A stretch of 64,000 nt of DNA from Planctomycetota bacterium (GTDB lineage Bacteria; Planctomycetota; Brocadiia; Brocadiales; Bathyanammoxibiaceae), in contig JACQVQ010000009.1 of the NCBI GenBank assembly GCA_016209685.1, positions 1 to 64,000 on the forward strand. The letters run 5' to 3'. The notes beneath the pieces are model-generated. The model saw nothing but the letters and a program-made list of their open reading frames with translations, had not been told where the DNA came from and did not search any database. Positions 9,119-18,100 of this stretch are shown piece by piece. Made by a program: the position numbers and the translations under genes. The number at the start of each line of letters is the position of its first letter. Position 1 is the stretch's first letter.

Positions 9119-10069
9119 TTATCTGCCTTTTTTATAAAGATGGACATCACCGAACATCTTTTGCCTGGCTGTCCAATGACTCTCAGGGTCTCTGTCCTCG
9201 GCAACGGCCCTCTGGTAGCCCTGGAGCTTGGCGTCCAGGTTGTCCAGGTGGTGCACGGTCAGGGCCTCTGCCATCATTGGCAGCCTGGGGGAATTGTAAT
9301 CCGTCTCGCCGTGGTGGCTCAGGATTATGTGCCTGAGGAGGTCCAGGCGTTCTTGCGGGAATCCCTTTATCTGTATGGCCTTTTCTTCCACCATGAGCAC
9401 CCCGGATATCAGGTGGCCTACGAGCCTCCCATGGTCTGTGTAAGAGAAACCACTCTGATAGGAGAGTTCCCGAAGTTTGCCTATGTCGTGTAATATGGCC
9501 CCCGCCACGAGGAGGTCTCTATCCAGGGTGGGGTAGAGTTTAGAGGTCTGGAGGGCAAGCCTTGCCACTGCCACGGTGTGCTCTAGCAGTCCCCCCAGGT
9601 AGGCATGGTGATAGCTGGTGGAGGCCGGACCAATGCACAATTTACGCATAAATTCCTCGTCCCTTAGAAAGAGTTTGAGGAGTTGAGAGATATAGGGGTC
9701 AGTAAGGCCATTCACTATGTCTTCCAGTTCGGATTGGAGTACCCTCGGGTCCTCCTTGCTCCAGGGGAAGAGGTCCTCCAGGTCAAAGAAGAGTTCTTCC
9801 CTGCTGAAGTTCTTTATCTCTAACTGAGCGGTATTCTTGTACTGCCCCACGACCCCCTGGACTCTGAGTAACCCTTCCTTCCCAAAGGAGTCTATCTGTC
9901 CCTGGCTGACGTCCCACATGACGGCCGGGAGGGTGCCAGATTTATCGGCCAGTTGGGCCTGGATGGAGAGTTTTCCGTTACCGTAGGGGCGGACTTCTCT
10001 ACTATTCAGGCGAAACACCGTATCTACCTGTTCCCCAAGCCTGAACTCGGAGATATACCGCTTTACCAT
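9119..10069 (-). CDS. YhaM-like OB-fold/HD-domain 3'-5' exoribonuclease
   Basis: A 316-residue protein with an N-terminal OB-fold nucleic-acid-binding domain (about 1-95) and a C-terminal HD phosphohydrolase domain (about 155-310). Metal-binding HD elements seen are LLEHTVAVARLA, AGAILHDIGKLREL, HGRLVGHLISG and LSHHG. This architecture is that of the YhaM/CBF1 3'-5' exoribonucleases. The ATG at 10069 is 5 bases after the stop of the GcvH-like gene, so the two are probably co-transcribed. Activity on RNA rather than DNA is inferred from the family. Confidence 0.85.
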   Translation of the reverse strand: MVKRYISEFRLGEQVDTVFRLNSREVRPYGNGKLSIQAQLADKSGTLPAVMWDVSQGQIDSFGKEGLLRVQGVVGQYKNTAQLEIKNFSREELFFDLEDLFPWSKEDPRVLQSELEDIVNGLTDPYISQLLKLFLRDEEFMRKLCIGPASTSYHHAYLGGLLEHTVAVARLALQTSKLYPTLDRDLLVAGAILHDIGKLRELSYQSGFSYTDHGRLVGHLISGVLMVEEKAIQIKGFPQERLDLLRHIILSHHGETDYNSPRLPMMAEALTVHHLDNLDAKLQGYQRAVAEDRDPESHWTARQKMFGDVHLYKKGR

Positions 10070-10074
10070 CTTTT

Positions 10075-10479
10075 CTACTTTAGCTCCCGCTTTATCTTGA
10101 ATATTTGGGCCTCGTACTCATCGGCGCTCAATAGATTATCCTGGGGGAGGGGGCTGGTTAATCTCAACTTTACCAGCCATCCCCTGATGTAAGGGTCCCT
10201 GGTTATCAGGTCTAAATCTTTATACAAGGCATTATTTACCTCCATGACCTCCCCTTCTATAGGGGTTATTATCTCGTGGAGGGCATTTGTAGTCTCCACG
10301 TCCCCGAAGGCCATGCCCATCAGGAGGTCATCCCCTTTGTCCGGGAGGGATAGATCAATTATCTTTCCCAATCCCTCCAGGGCCAATTCTGTCAGGCCAA
10401 TTATGGCAGTACGGCCCTTCACCCTCACCCACTCATGGGTGGGCGTATATTTTAGGTCCTTGGGCAATGTATATGGCAT
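10075..10479 (-). CDS. GcvH-like protein without the lipoyl-attachment lysine
   Basis: A 134-residue protein with the glycine-cleavage H-protein fold: YTPTHEWVRV at the N-terminus, GDVETTNALHEIITPIEGEV in the middle and NNLLSADEYEAQ at the end. Canonical H proteins have ESVKA, where the lysine carries lipoate. Here the text is ETTNA, with an Asn codon AAT (read from 10285-10287). No other gene of the glycine cleavage system is in the window. I chose the ATG at 10479; an in-frame TTG at 10500 would add seven residues. It may be a non-lipoylated paralogue, and its coupling to the nuclease gene may be incidental. A sequencing error is possible, since Asn and Lys codons differ by one base. Confidence 0.8.
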   Translation of the reverse strand: MPYTLPKDLKYTPTHEWVRVKGRTAIIGLTELALEGLGKIIDLSLPDKGDDLLMGMAFGDVETTNALHEIITPIEGEVMEVNNALYKDLDLITRDPYIRGWLVKLRLTSPLPQDNLLSADEYEAQIFKIKRELK

Positions 10480-10586
10480 CCGTCGGCTATCGGTAATCAA
10501 CTATGTGCAATCGGCCAGCATTATAATATATACACTCTGGGGCCGAGACCCAAACTAGGAAAATCTAACAAAATCACCCCTGGAGG

Positions 10587-11555
10587 TCAAGGATATAAAA
10601 TCTCCATAGCCCTTTTTGCCGCCTCTTCCGGCCCTTCCTTCTTTATCTCCAGCCACACGGCCCCGGTAAAACTCCTGAACCAGGTCATCTGCCTCTTAGC
10701 GAAACGACGGGTGTTCCTCTTTATCAGTTCTTTTGCCTCTAATAAGGTCGTCTTACCTTCCAGATATTCCGTTACTTCTGCGTAACCAAGGGCCTCTCTG
10801 GCCTGCCGGCCAAGACCCAGGGGATGGGCCATGAGCCGCCTCACCTCTTCCACTAACCCTTCCTGAAACATCCTTTCTACCCTCTCCTCTATCCGCTGGT
10901 ATAGTTCCCTCCTGTCCAGGGAGAGGATGACCATGCGGAATGTGGAATGAGGATTGCGGATTGCGGAGTTAAATCCCGAACTCCGCATTCCAAACTCCGC
11001 ATTGGAATGCCGCATTCCCCATTCCTGTTGCAGGGAGGATATAGGGTGGCCTGTCTTTTGATAAACTTCCAGTGCCCGGACTACCCGTCGTAAATCACCC
11101 TTTTGTATCTGTTGCGCAGAGGTGGGGTCTACCTCTGCCAGTACGCCGTGGAGGTAGTGGACACCCTTCTCTCTAGCCACACCCTCTAGCTCCTGCCTTA
11201 TCCCCCAGTCTGCCTCTGGCCCTTTAAACAACCCCGCTACCAGGGCCTTTATGTAGAGGGCGGTTCCCCCCACCACCAGGGATTTTTTCCCCTCGGACTC
11301 CGGCTCCCAGACAATCTCTGCCGCATCCTGGACATACCGCCCAGCACTGTAGGCCTCCCAGGGGTCTAGTATATCTATGAGATGGTGGGGTATTTCGCGT
11401 CTTGTCTCCAGGGAGGGTTTGGCCGTGCCAATGTCCATGCCGCGATAAATCTGCATGGAGTCTGCAGAGACAAGCTCTACACCTGCCTGACGGGCAATCT
11501 GGATGGCTACACTACTCTTGCCAATGGCTGTGGGGCCGGTGAGGATTTTTAACAT
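10587..11555 (-). CDS. miaA: tRNA dimethylallyltransferase MiaA with an in-frame repeat insertion
   Basis: Transfers a dimethylallyl group to A37 of tRNAs reading UNN codons. Seen are the P-loop LTGPTAIGKSSVAIQIA, the signature DSMQIYRGMDIGTAKPS, and the C-terminal FAKRQMTWFR. The length of 322 residues fits the family, but about 30 residues (about 178-207, including EFGMRSSGFNSAIRNPHS) are encoded by a low-complexity inverted repeat at 10934-11025 and replace or extend a loop between QQEWG and VILSLDR. The frame stays open across it. The start is the ATG at 11555. Confidence 0.93.
   Translation of the reverse strand: MLKILTGPTAIGKSSVAIQIARQAGVELVSADSMQIYRGMDIGTAKPSLETRREIPHHLIDILDPWEAYSAGRYVQDAAEIVWEPESEGKKSLVVGGTALYIKALVAGLFKGPEADWGIRQELEGVAREKGVHYLHGVLAEVDPTSAQQIQKGDLRRVVRALEVYQKTGHPISSLQQEWGMRHSNAEFGMRSSGFNSAIRNPHSTFRMVILSLDRRELYQRIEERVERMFQEGLVEEVRRLMAHPLGLGRQAREALGYAEVTEYLEGKTTLLEAKELIKRNTRRFAKRQMTWFRSFTGAVWLEIKKEGPEEAAKRAMEILYP
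10934..11025. repeat. Word-type imperfect inverted repeat inside miaA
   Basis: Left arm made of TGCGGAATGTGGAATG and GATTGCGGATTGCGGAG. The right arm is the near-complement, CTCCGCATTCC and ATGCCGCATTCC. About 92 bp, without stop codons in the miaA frame. The same word family appears in frame in addB at 11907-11985. Confidence 0.85.
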
Positions 11556-11584
11556 CTAGCAATGTCTCGTTGTTTTTCTAGATT

Positions 11585-11613
11585 GCAGGGGCAACCTGTC
11601 GGGGTGCCCCTAC
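11585..11613. repeat. Degenerate palindromic element upstream of miaA
   Basis: Arms CAGGGGCAACC and GGGGTGCCCCTAC; the left end is eroded compared with the GTAGGGGC consensus. Confidence 0.6.
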
Positions 11614-11740
11614 TTTTATAAAGGATATTACTGAACATTATAAGAGTCAATAGGGAGTAAATAGTGTAACGGGCCAGAAATCCCTTGACAACTGGCCCAG
11701 GTCGGGAAATAATCCCTAAAGAACATCATTGGCAAGAATT

Positions 11741-11799
11741 TCAAATTACAAATTACAAGTTTCAAATTTTAAATTTGTAATCTGGAATTTGTAATTTGG
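11741..11799. repeat. AT-rich word-type inverted repeat before addB
   Basis: Repeated words TCAAATTACAAATTACAAG are followed by their approximate complement, AATTTGTAATCTGGAATTTG. It reaches to within 13 bases of the proposed addB start and may fold into a hairpin. Confidence 0.75.
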
Positions 11800-11811
11800 T
11801 TTTTAGGAATT

Positions 11812-14800
11812 TTGGTGTCTGAAAAGTCCCTCATCATCGGCAGGGCAGGTTGCGGCAGGACTACACTGTTACTGGAGACCTTCTGTAACAGCATAAAGGC
11901 CCGTACGGAATTCGGAATTAGGAATTCGGGATGCGGAATTAATAAATCAGAACTCCGCACTCCGCACTCCGCACTCCGCACCTCATGTTCCACTGGTGTC
12001 CTCTTCCTCCTCCCCACCCATAGCCAGGTAGAGCACATCAAGGACGTCATTATAAGAAAAGGTTTTGCCCCGGGTTTTATTGAGGAGGGCGTATGCACCT
12101 TCTCTCAACTTGCCAGAGATACCCTGGGGTACAACGGACCCAAGGGGCCGATTACTGAACTGGAAAAGGGGTTTATATTAAGGGAGGCGTTGAGGGGGTC
12201 CGCCTCAGGCGGATTAAAATATTTTAAGGGGGAAGAGGGGGTTCAGGGACTTCACATGGCCCTCCTCAGGTTCATCAAAGAACTTAAGGAGGATGGACAG
12301 TACCCAGCACAGTTCCACAGGGCAGTAAATGAATTCTTGAAGGGGCAGCACACCTTTTTCCCAGAGAAGTATCCAGCCCTGTCGGAGGTCTATTCTCTAT
12401 TCCAGACGGTTCTGGAAAAAAGGGGGCTCCTGGACGAGGACGACCTCCTGAATCAACTCCTCCACTCCCTTGAGGCCGATGAGACCCTGTTGTCCCAAAA
12501 AAGACTCCTCCTAGTAGATGGCTTTCATGACTTTACTCCCGTAGAATTTCGTATCCTCAGGATGCTCATCAAGAGGATACCCAGGGTACTTGTCAGCCTG
12601 GTGCTTGACGCAGAGACAAAGGACTTTCCCACATGTTCACCCCGCTCACCACAAGTTTTTGGGCATTGTCAGGCCGTTTACAAAGAACTCAAATCGCTGG
12701 GGTTAAAACCGCGGCTGCTTCAGGGGTTTCAGCGTTCCACCTCCCCTACTCTGAGGCAGGTAGAAAAGGGTCTCTTCAACCCGGCCACTGAACCCATTGA
12801 GGCCGAGGCCGCCCTGGAGATAGTAGAGGCCGCAGACCTAAGGGATGAGGTGGAACAGATTGCCCGCCGCATCTATAAGATGGTCTCTGGAGGGGAGGCG
12901 AAATACCATGACATAGCCCTCGTATTCAGGGAGATTGCCCTTTATAGGGACGTCATTGAGGCCGTCTTTCACGAGTATAACATCCCTGTGAGGGTTCGTA
13001 CCCGCAGGCCTCTCATTGAAAACCCCCTGGTCAAAGGTGTCCTCTCATTACTCAAGGTATTTGACAATGCCTGGAAGGACGAGGAGGTGCTACATGCCCT
13101 CAAATCCCCCTACACAATGTTGCCCCACCCCGAGGTTGACTCTCTGGAGTATGTAATACTGGAGAGAGGGAGACTGGACTCCAGGGAGGCATGGCTGGCA
13201 CTAATGGAAAATCGCCAGGGTTCGCCTCTCCCACTACAGGCCCTTACATGCCTACCTAAGACGAAAGAATTTATTAAGGACTTAGCAAGAACAGAAAAAG
13301 AACTGGATGGCCCCCACCCCGTCTTCTTCTTCAGGTCCTGGTTACTAAGGCTCATAAATAGATTCCTGTCCCTTCCCGAGGTAGGGGCGTATTGCAATAC
13401 GCCCCTACAACCTTATAGTCATTTACTGAAAGAAGAATCCCAGGGCCTCAGGGCCTTTCTGGAGCTTCTTGACAGACAGTGTCAAATAACCACAGCCTCA
13501 GTAACCTTTGCGGAGTTCTTTAATGACCTCAAGACTAACCTTTCCTCCGGCTTTTATACCCAGAAGGATAAACGGCACGAGGTCATAAACGTAATAGACG
13601 CCCTGGAGGCGAGGCAGTGGGAAAAGCCTGTGGTCTTCGTCGGTGGGCTACTGGAGAAGCAGTTTCCCAGACAGGGGAGGGAGGATATTTTTCTAAAAGA
13701 TAGAGAACGCAGGGACTTCAAGAGGCTCACTGGCGTAGACCTCCAGGAGGTACTCAGGCGTACCCATGAGGAGGAACGGTTTCTCTTTTATGTGGCCCTT
13801 ACCCGGGCCCAGAAGAGACTCATACTCTCTTACCCCGCTACGGATGGCCAGGGTAGGCCCACCCTGCCTTCTTTCTACCTGGAGGAGGTGAAGAGGCTCT
13901 TTACCCCCGAATCCTACAAGAAGGTCTTCCATAAGAGGTCCCCTGGTGATTTTGTCCCAAGACCTCAGGAGATACTAACCCAGAAAGACCTGAGGGATTT
14001 TGTCTTTCATAACCTGACCACCCCCCACCCACCACAGGTGGACATAGTGCGCGGGGTCTACAACCGCGAATCGTGCAAAAAGACTCCCTGGCTGGAGGGC
14101 CTGAGGATAGCCTTAGAGAGACCAGGAGAAGGGGAGTTGGGGGCCGCAGACGGCCTCAAGGAGATAATGTCCTCCTTTAGCGCCACACAGCTTAGTGACT
14201 ACGCCCAGTGTCCCTTTCTCCACTTCTGCAGGTGGGTCCTTAGACTGAAACCACTACCCAACCGGGCCGAGGAGGGCCTGAGTCCTACCCTTCAGGGAGG
14301 GATTGTCCATGAGACACTGCAACGTTACTACTCCGAGCTTGCCGTTAATAAATCCGCCCCATCCATTACAAGTCTTGAGGCCCACTTCCAGGAATCCTTT
14401 GCCACTAGGACCAGGGGTATCCCCCTGGGATTTAAGGAAGAGAAGCTCAAGAGGGAGATGCTCCAGGCCCTCAAGGCCTTTGCCGAGCAGGACAGGGAAT
14501 TTATCACAAAATCTGCCTTCAGACCTAGATATGCTGAGGTAGGTTTTGGGAAAGAGACGGCTGACGAGTCACTTGCCGTACATCTTGTTACATATGGGGA
14601 CGTCAGTACGCCCACCTCTCTCCCTCCGCTTGAACTCAGGGACAAGAAGGGGAACAGGGTCAGACTGACTGGCAGGATAGACAGGATAGACGTAGCAGAG
14701 ATGGACGACGAGACCCTGGGCCTGGTCATAGACTACAAGTACAGTAAAGAGGCGGCCAACGGGAACAAACTAATAAAAGACCTCAAGGAGGGAAACGACC

Positions 14801-15120
14801 TGCAACTACCCATCTACGTAATGGTAGCCAGGGACCTCCTGGGGCTAAGACCAGTGGGCGCCCAATTCTATTCCCTCAGACCCCCTGGGAGGAGCGGTAT
14901 AATAGCCTTACCCCTACCCAATAAGGGCGAACACATGTCACAGGAAGATATGGAAGCCCTCCTGGAATCCTGCAAGGAACACCTGTTTAGACAAGTGGAG
15001 GGTATCCTGGCAGGGGATAAGAGGGTCAGTCCCAGGGACGTCCAGTATTGCCATAACTGGTGTGGATATAAAGATGTTTGCAGATTTGAGAGAGGACACC
15101 GCAAGAGACATGAAGGATAA
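11812..15120 (+). CDS. addB: AddB-like helicase-nuclease subunit (Fe-S PD-(D/E)XK nuclease)
   Basis: An 1102-residue UvrD/Rep-like helicase fused to a C-terminal RecB-type nuclease, as in AddB of double-strand-break repair. The N-terminal P-loop reads GRAGCGRTTLL, with Arg (residue 16) in place of the Walker lysine. The helicase text VALTRAQKRLIL is intact. The nuclease shows LVIDYKYS near residue 970, and the Fe-S cysteines appear as QCPFLHFC and CHNWCGYKDVC. The proposed start is TTG 11812 or GTG 11815, with a weak AGGAA upstream. Three repeat insertions lie in frame: a word-type repeat (residues about 32-58), a CCGCCTCAGGCGG element (about 129-134) and a 28-bp palindrome (523-532, VGAYCNTPLQ). 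It overlaps or abuts addA. Confidence 0.88.
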   Translation: MVSEKSLIIGRAGCGRTTLLLETFCNSIKARTEFGIRNSGCGINKSELRTPHSALRTSCSTGVLFLLPTHSQVEHIKDVIIRKGFAPGFIEEGVCTFSQLARDTLGYNGPKGPITELEKGFILREALRGSASGGLKYFKGEEGVQGLHMALLRFIKELKEDGQYPAQFHRAVNEFLKGQHTFFPEKYPALSEVYSLFQTVLEKRGLLDEDDLLNQLLHSLEADETLLSQKRLLLVDGFHDFTPVEFRILRMLIKRIPRVLVSLVLDAETKDFPTCSPRSPQVFGHCQAVYKELKSLGLKPRLLQGFQRSTSPTLRQVEKGLFNPATEPIEAEAALEIVEAADLRDEVEQIARRIYKMVSGGEAKYHDIALVFREIALYRDVIEAVFHEYNIPVRVRTRRPLIENPLVKGVLSLLKVFDNAWKDEEVLHALKSPYTMLPHPEVDSLEYVILERGRLDSREAWLALMENRQGSPLPLQALTCLPKTKEFIKDLARTEKELDGPHPVFFFRSWLLRLINRFLSLPEVGAYCNTPLQPYSHLLKEESQGLRAFLELLDRQCQITTASVTFAEFFNDLKTNLSSGFYTQKDKRHEVINVIDALEARQWEKPVVFVGGLLEKQFPRQGREDIFLKDRERRDFKRLTGVDLQEVLRRTHEEERFLFYVALTRAQKRLILSYPATDGQGRPTLPSFYLEEVKRLFTPESYKKVFHKRSPGDFVPRPQEILTQKDLRDFVFHNLTTPHPPQVDIVRGVYNRESCKKTPWLEGLRIALERPGEGELGAADGLKEIMSSFSATQLSDYAQCPFLHFCRWVLRLKPLPNRAEEGLSPTLQGGIVHETLQRYYSELAVNKSAPSITSLEAHFQESFATRTRGIPLGFKEEKLKREMLQALKAFAEQDREFITKSAFRPRYAEVGFGKETADESLAVHLVTYGDVSTPTSLPPLELRDKKGNRVRLTGRIDRIDVAEMDDETLGLVIDYKYSKEAANGNKLIKDLKEGNDLQLPIYVMVARDLLGLRPVGAQFYSLRPPGRSGIIALPLPNKGEHMSQEDMEALLESCKEHLFRQVEGILAGDKRVSPRDVQYCHNWCGYKDVCRFERGHRKRHEG
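11907..11985. repeat. Word-type inverted repeat inside addB
   Basis: GGAATTCGGAATTAGG and variants, followed by CTCCGCACTCCGCACTCC. Read in frame as text including EFGIRNSGCGINKSELR, which resembles the peptide encoded by the insertion in miaA. Confidence 0.85.
12199..12213. repeat. Short CCGCCTCAGGCGG palindrome inside addB
   Basis: TCCGCCTCAGGCGGA, read as GSASGG in the addB frame. The same core recurs near 26870, 27495, 31872, 35308 and 37365, with variants at 19623 and 52170. Confidence 0.75.
13381..13408. repeat. 28-bp palindromic element inside addB
   Basis: Arms GTAGGGGCGTATT and AATACGCCCCTAC around GC. Read in frame as VGAYCNTPLQ. Confidence 0.9.
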
Positions 15121-18100
15121 TAACGTGCTTGCCGAGGTGAGCCTTCAAGCAAACGCCCCAGGTAACCTCACCCCTGAGCAGGGAAGGGCCGTAGGTACCT
15201 TGGGCAAGGATCTCTGCGTTAGCGCTGGGGCTGGCTCCGGTAAGACCGGGGTGCTGGTGGAACGGTTTGTGGGCCTCGTCTCGGAAGGGGGTCTATCTGT
15301 CTCCGAAATCCTTTGTATCACCTTTACTGAGAAGGCCGCGGGGGAGATGAAGCAGAGGGTAGCCCAGAAATTTAAATCCCTTGGGATGGAGCAGGAGAGG
15401 CAAGAGGTAGAGTTTGCCTATATCTCCACCATAGACGGCTTCTGTAGCCGCCTCCTCAGGGAAAACGCACTGGAGGCAGGACTGGACCCGGACTTCACCA
15501 TCCTGGAAGAGTACGAGGCAAGCTCCTTGCAACGTGATATGGCTGAAGAATTATTAGCACAGTGGGGGGAGACTAACCCGGAGGGATACAAACTCCTCCT
15601 TGAAGAGCTTTACTGCCGTGACCTTGCTGAAAGCTCCATTGAACTCCTGGCCAAGATAAGGAGTTCTGGCCTCCACCCAAAGGATATCCTGGTGAAGGAC
15701 GACGTCTCGCCTGAATTAACTGAAACCCTCAAGGGCACTAACCTCTGTATAAAAAGGATAGAGGACCTTCTAGCCAATTCGTCCCCTTCTTCCAGGCAGA
15801 GAGAGAAGGTGGAAGAGGTAGTGGTGAGACTCAGACATCTCAAGGATGTAAAGGCGGAAGACCTCCAGCATGCACACATAGCCAGCCTGCCGGAGATAAA
15901 GCTAACTGGAACATCTTCTGACCTGAAAGAAAACCTCAAGACGTTAAGAGAAGACCTCCTTGAAAGACTGAGGCATCTATACTGGGAGGGCGTGGCTATA
16001 AGGACGAAACTCGCCCTCAGGGAGTTCCTCTCCCAGTTCCTTCAACTCTACCAGGAAGAAAAGCGTAAACGCAGTGTGCTGGACTTTAGTGACCTGATAG
16101 AAAGGGCCATCAACCTCCTCCAGACCTTTCCTCCTCTAAGAGAGGAACAGAGGGACAAATTCAGGCATATCCTTGTAGATGAGTTCCAGGATACCAATAG
16201 CCTCCAGAAGACATTGCTAGAGATGTTAAAGGGGAAGGATAACCTCTTTGTAGTGGGGGACGCCCAGCAGTCCATATATGGCTTCAGGTATGCAGACCTG
16301 GAGGTCTTTTTTGAACACAGGAGGCAGACCCAGGAAAGAGGGGGTGAGGTAATTCATCTTAATAGAAACTTTCGTAGCAGGCCAGAGGTTATCTCCTTTG
16401 TTAATCAGGCCTTCAGGGGTTATTGGGGTTGTAGGGGCACGTTGCAACGTGCCCCTACAACAGATTGGAGACCACTGGTGGCAGGCTCCTCCTTCGCCCA
16501 AAAAGGCCCTCCCTCCGTAGAACTCCTCCTGGCCAGTGGGGAAGAGGGGGAGAACATGGAGGAGGTGCGGAGGGTGGAGGCCCGCCTCCTTGCCTGTCGC
16601 ATTAAGGAGATTGTTGAGAATGGGGAGCTAAAGATAACCAAGCCCAATTACCATCGGCCCATTACCTACGGGGATTTCGCCATCCTCTTTCGTAGTACCA
16701 CAGACATTAAGCTCTTTGAGGTGGCCCTGGAAGAAACGGGTATCCCTTTTTTCGTAGTGAGCGGGAAAGGACTCTATGACGCCAGGGAGATTATAGACTT
16801 GATTAACTTACTCCAGTTAATAGATAACCCCCTGGACGAGGTGAAGCTGGCGGCGGTGTTGAGGTCCCCTTTTGCAGGAATTAACGACCATACCCTGTTC
16901 TGGATGGCCCACTATGCGGGGGATAAAGGAAAAGAGGAACCCCTATTACTCCAACTGGACGGGCTGGCCAGTATCCCGGAAATAGACCTTATCCAGAAGG
17001 AAAGGTTACTGAGGTTCAGGGGATTGCTGGAAAGGCTCAGGGGGTTGAAGGAGAGGCTATCTATAGCCTCACTAATGGAGGGGATACTGGCGGAGACCCA
17101 ATATGACTCCAGGGTACTAGCTTCTCCTGGCGGCAGGCAGAGTTACGCCAATCTGCGAAAATTCGTAGAGCTGACCAGAGATTTTGAAAAGAGGGAGATA
17201 TTGGGCCTGCCTCAGTTCCTCAGGGCCATCCGTGACCTCCGGGTAACCGAGACAAGGGAATCCGAGGCCCCCACCGACCTGGAGGCAGGCGACGTGGTAA
17301 AAATCCTGACCATCCACAAGGCCAAGGGCCTGGAATTTCCCGTAGTAGCAGTCGCCGACATGGGGAGAGACCAGCGTAGTTACCCATCGGATATCCTCTT
17401 CTCCAAAAAGGGAGGACTTGGGTTGAAAATAATGAACCCATTGACAAACAGACCTGAGGTTACGGCCACCTTCGGGGAAATAGAACAGGAAATAAAAGAG
17501 AAGGAAAAGGGGGAGGAGGAAAGGGTCCTATACGTGGCCCTTACCCGTGCCCAGGAGCACCTAATACTCAGTGGCTCCTATACCAAAAAGACAAAGAGCG
17601 ACCCCCTGAAACGCCTGGCCGAGACCCTTGATATATCCCTGGACTCGGCCGACCTTCCCGACGAGCTAACTTTTGGAGAAGAGGGATACAAACTAAGGCT
17701 AGGTACGGGAAAGGGGGTATCACGGATAGACGCACCTCTTTCCGTAAGACTGTCATTTGAAGAGAGGGAAAAGATACTGCGCGGTGAACCCCTTCCTTTA
17801 CCTGTCATTGCGGGGGGCGAAGCGACACCCCTCCCTGTCACCATACCGATTCCAAGACAGGCCAGCCAGAGGGACTACATCTACTCGGCTACAGAGATAA
17901 TGAGCTACCACCGCTGTCCCAGGCTATATTACTTCAGATACAAATTGGGGCTGCCTAGTCTTGTAGTGAGCGAAGCGAATCTAATAGAATCAGGGGAATT
18001 ATTGCTGACTGACAGGACCGAGGATGAGTTGGAGGATTCCCCGTGGGCAAGACTAGGAACCGCAGCACACCGTACCCTGGAACTCTATCGTCCTTATGTA

